A model generated the notes under the pieces. It was given only the letters and a program-made list of their open reading frames with translations, did not search any database and was not told where the DNA came from. Made by a program: the position numbers and the translations under genes. A stretch of DNA of 64,000 nucleotides from Bacteroidetes bacterium HGW-Bacteroidetes-16 (GTDB taxonomy: Bacteria; Bacteroidota; Bacteroidia; Bacteroidales; F082), in the NCBI GenBank assembly GCA_002840975.1, contig PHDN01000024.1, positions 31,261-95,260 of the forward strand. The letters run 5' to 3'. The first letter of the stretch is position 1, and every line of letters begins with the position of its first letter. Shown here one piece after another: positions 63,891 to 64,000 of this stretch.

Positions 63891-64000
63891 TTAATTTTTG
63901 TCATTTCTCGTCACTCCAAAAGGGATTTTCATATTAAATGAAATATTTCTACCCGGATTGTATAAGTTTACTTCTTTTAATGTCGATAAATGGTCAATAT
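63891..64000 (-). CDS. 3' end of a probable TonB-dependent receptor (rest outside window)
   Basis: Minus-strand frame open from the right edge to TAA at 63891-63893 gives 35 residues: LSTLKEVNLYNPGRNISFNM then KIPFGVTRNDKN. The pattern VxLYNPGRNISFNMKIPF is typical of the last strand of Bacteroidota TonB-dependent receptors, whose end reads YNPGRNxxxxLxxxF. A few residues follow the usual terminal Phe here. The upstream part is needed for proof. Confidence 0.6.
   Translation of the reverse strand, partial: IDHLSTLKEVNLYNPGRNISFNMKIPFGVTRNDKN

Noticed and set aside
1-64000. CRISPR array or transposase gene
   Set aside because: No regularly spaced repeats of CRISPR type and no DDE, Y1 or serine recombinase motif were seen in the translated frames.

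Overview
The window looks like a chromosome piece from a free-living or environmental member of the Bacteroidota (Bacteroidales/Marinilabiliales-like). The reasons are the type IX secretion (T9SS) sorting domains of type A (genes at 41892, 57770, 60870) and type B (35653), families largely confined to the phylum (DUF6029, Omp28-like, DUF5777, DUF4252, IPExxxVDY), the fused DAHP synthase/chorismate mutase, a glutaminyl-tRNA synthetase, and repeated TAnnTTTG -7 promoter elements. No species can be named from the sequence alone.

Layout. 1-14.6 kb: housekeeping and envelope genes: an rRNA pseudouridine synthase cut by the left edge; a minus-strand TlpA/DUF6029/Omp28 operon; manA; a repeat-rich gap; DAHP synthase/chorismate mutase; a DUF4143 AAA ATPase with a palindromic operator; a di-haem cytochrome c peroxidase; a membrane protein; a large Asp-box beta-propeller protein; a sulfotransferase; and tRNA-Gly(CCC). 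14.7-31.3 kb: an AT-rich accessory region. It holds a toxin-antitoxin cassette between inverted sites (toxin broken by a nonsense codon), a 1602-residue DEDD exonuclease-RecQ-UvrD fusion, two overlapping LuxR-type regulators, a run of secreted proteins (a lipoprotein, a repeat protein broken by a stop codon, a protein with five DFW motifs, Sel1/TPR paralogues) and palindromic repeats that bracket the region from 21.2 to 31.2 kb. 31.4-64 kb: an ATP-grasp enzyme; tRNA-Gln(CTG) next to glnS; a giant T9SS type B protein; a four-gene YceI/DUF5777/c-type cytochrome operon; a Spy-like T9SS protein; isoaspartyl peptidase; TauE and ThiL; purN divergent from acpP-fabF-rnc; DUF418/GNAT; an ECF sigma operon with DUF4252 proteins and an ABC exporter; two tandem giant T9SS proteins; and the tail of a probable TonB-dependent receptor at the right edge.

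Working together. acpP-fabF-rnc is a fatty-acid elongation/RNase III cluster. The 39.0-41.7 kb operon looks like an envelope electron-transfer module: three monohaem domains over two lipoproteins, a periplasmic lipocalin-fold protein and an outer-membrane barrel. The 53.6-57.3 kb operon couples an ECF sigma factor and a membrane-anchored probable anti-sigma to two small secreted proteins and an ABC-2 exporter.

Most notable. (1) A family of short elements with a shared core (TTTACCCCT...CCCCTAAAGGGG) inside locus-specific perfect inverted-repeat arms occurs at 5.5, 43.3 and 57.4 kb; the 5.5 kb copy appears to be one element inserted into another. (2) The exonuclease-RecQ-UvrD fusion beside a toxin-antitoxin cassette is a candidate genome-defence or repair machine. 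(3) The 26158 gene carries five DFW motifs, three exactly 20 residues apart, whose codons differ synonymously, suggesting selection on the protein motif. None of these could be tested by database search here.
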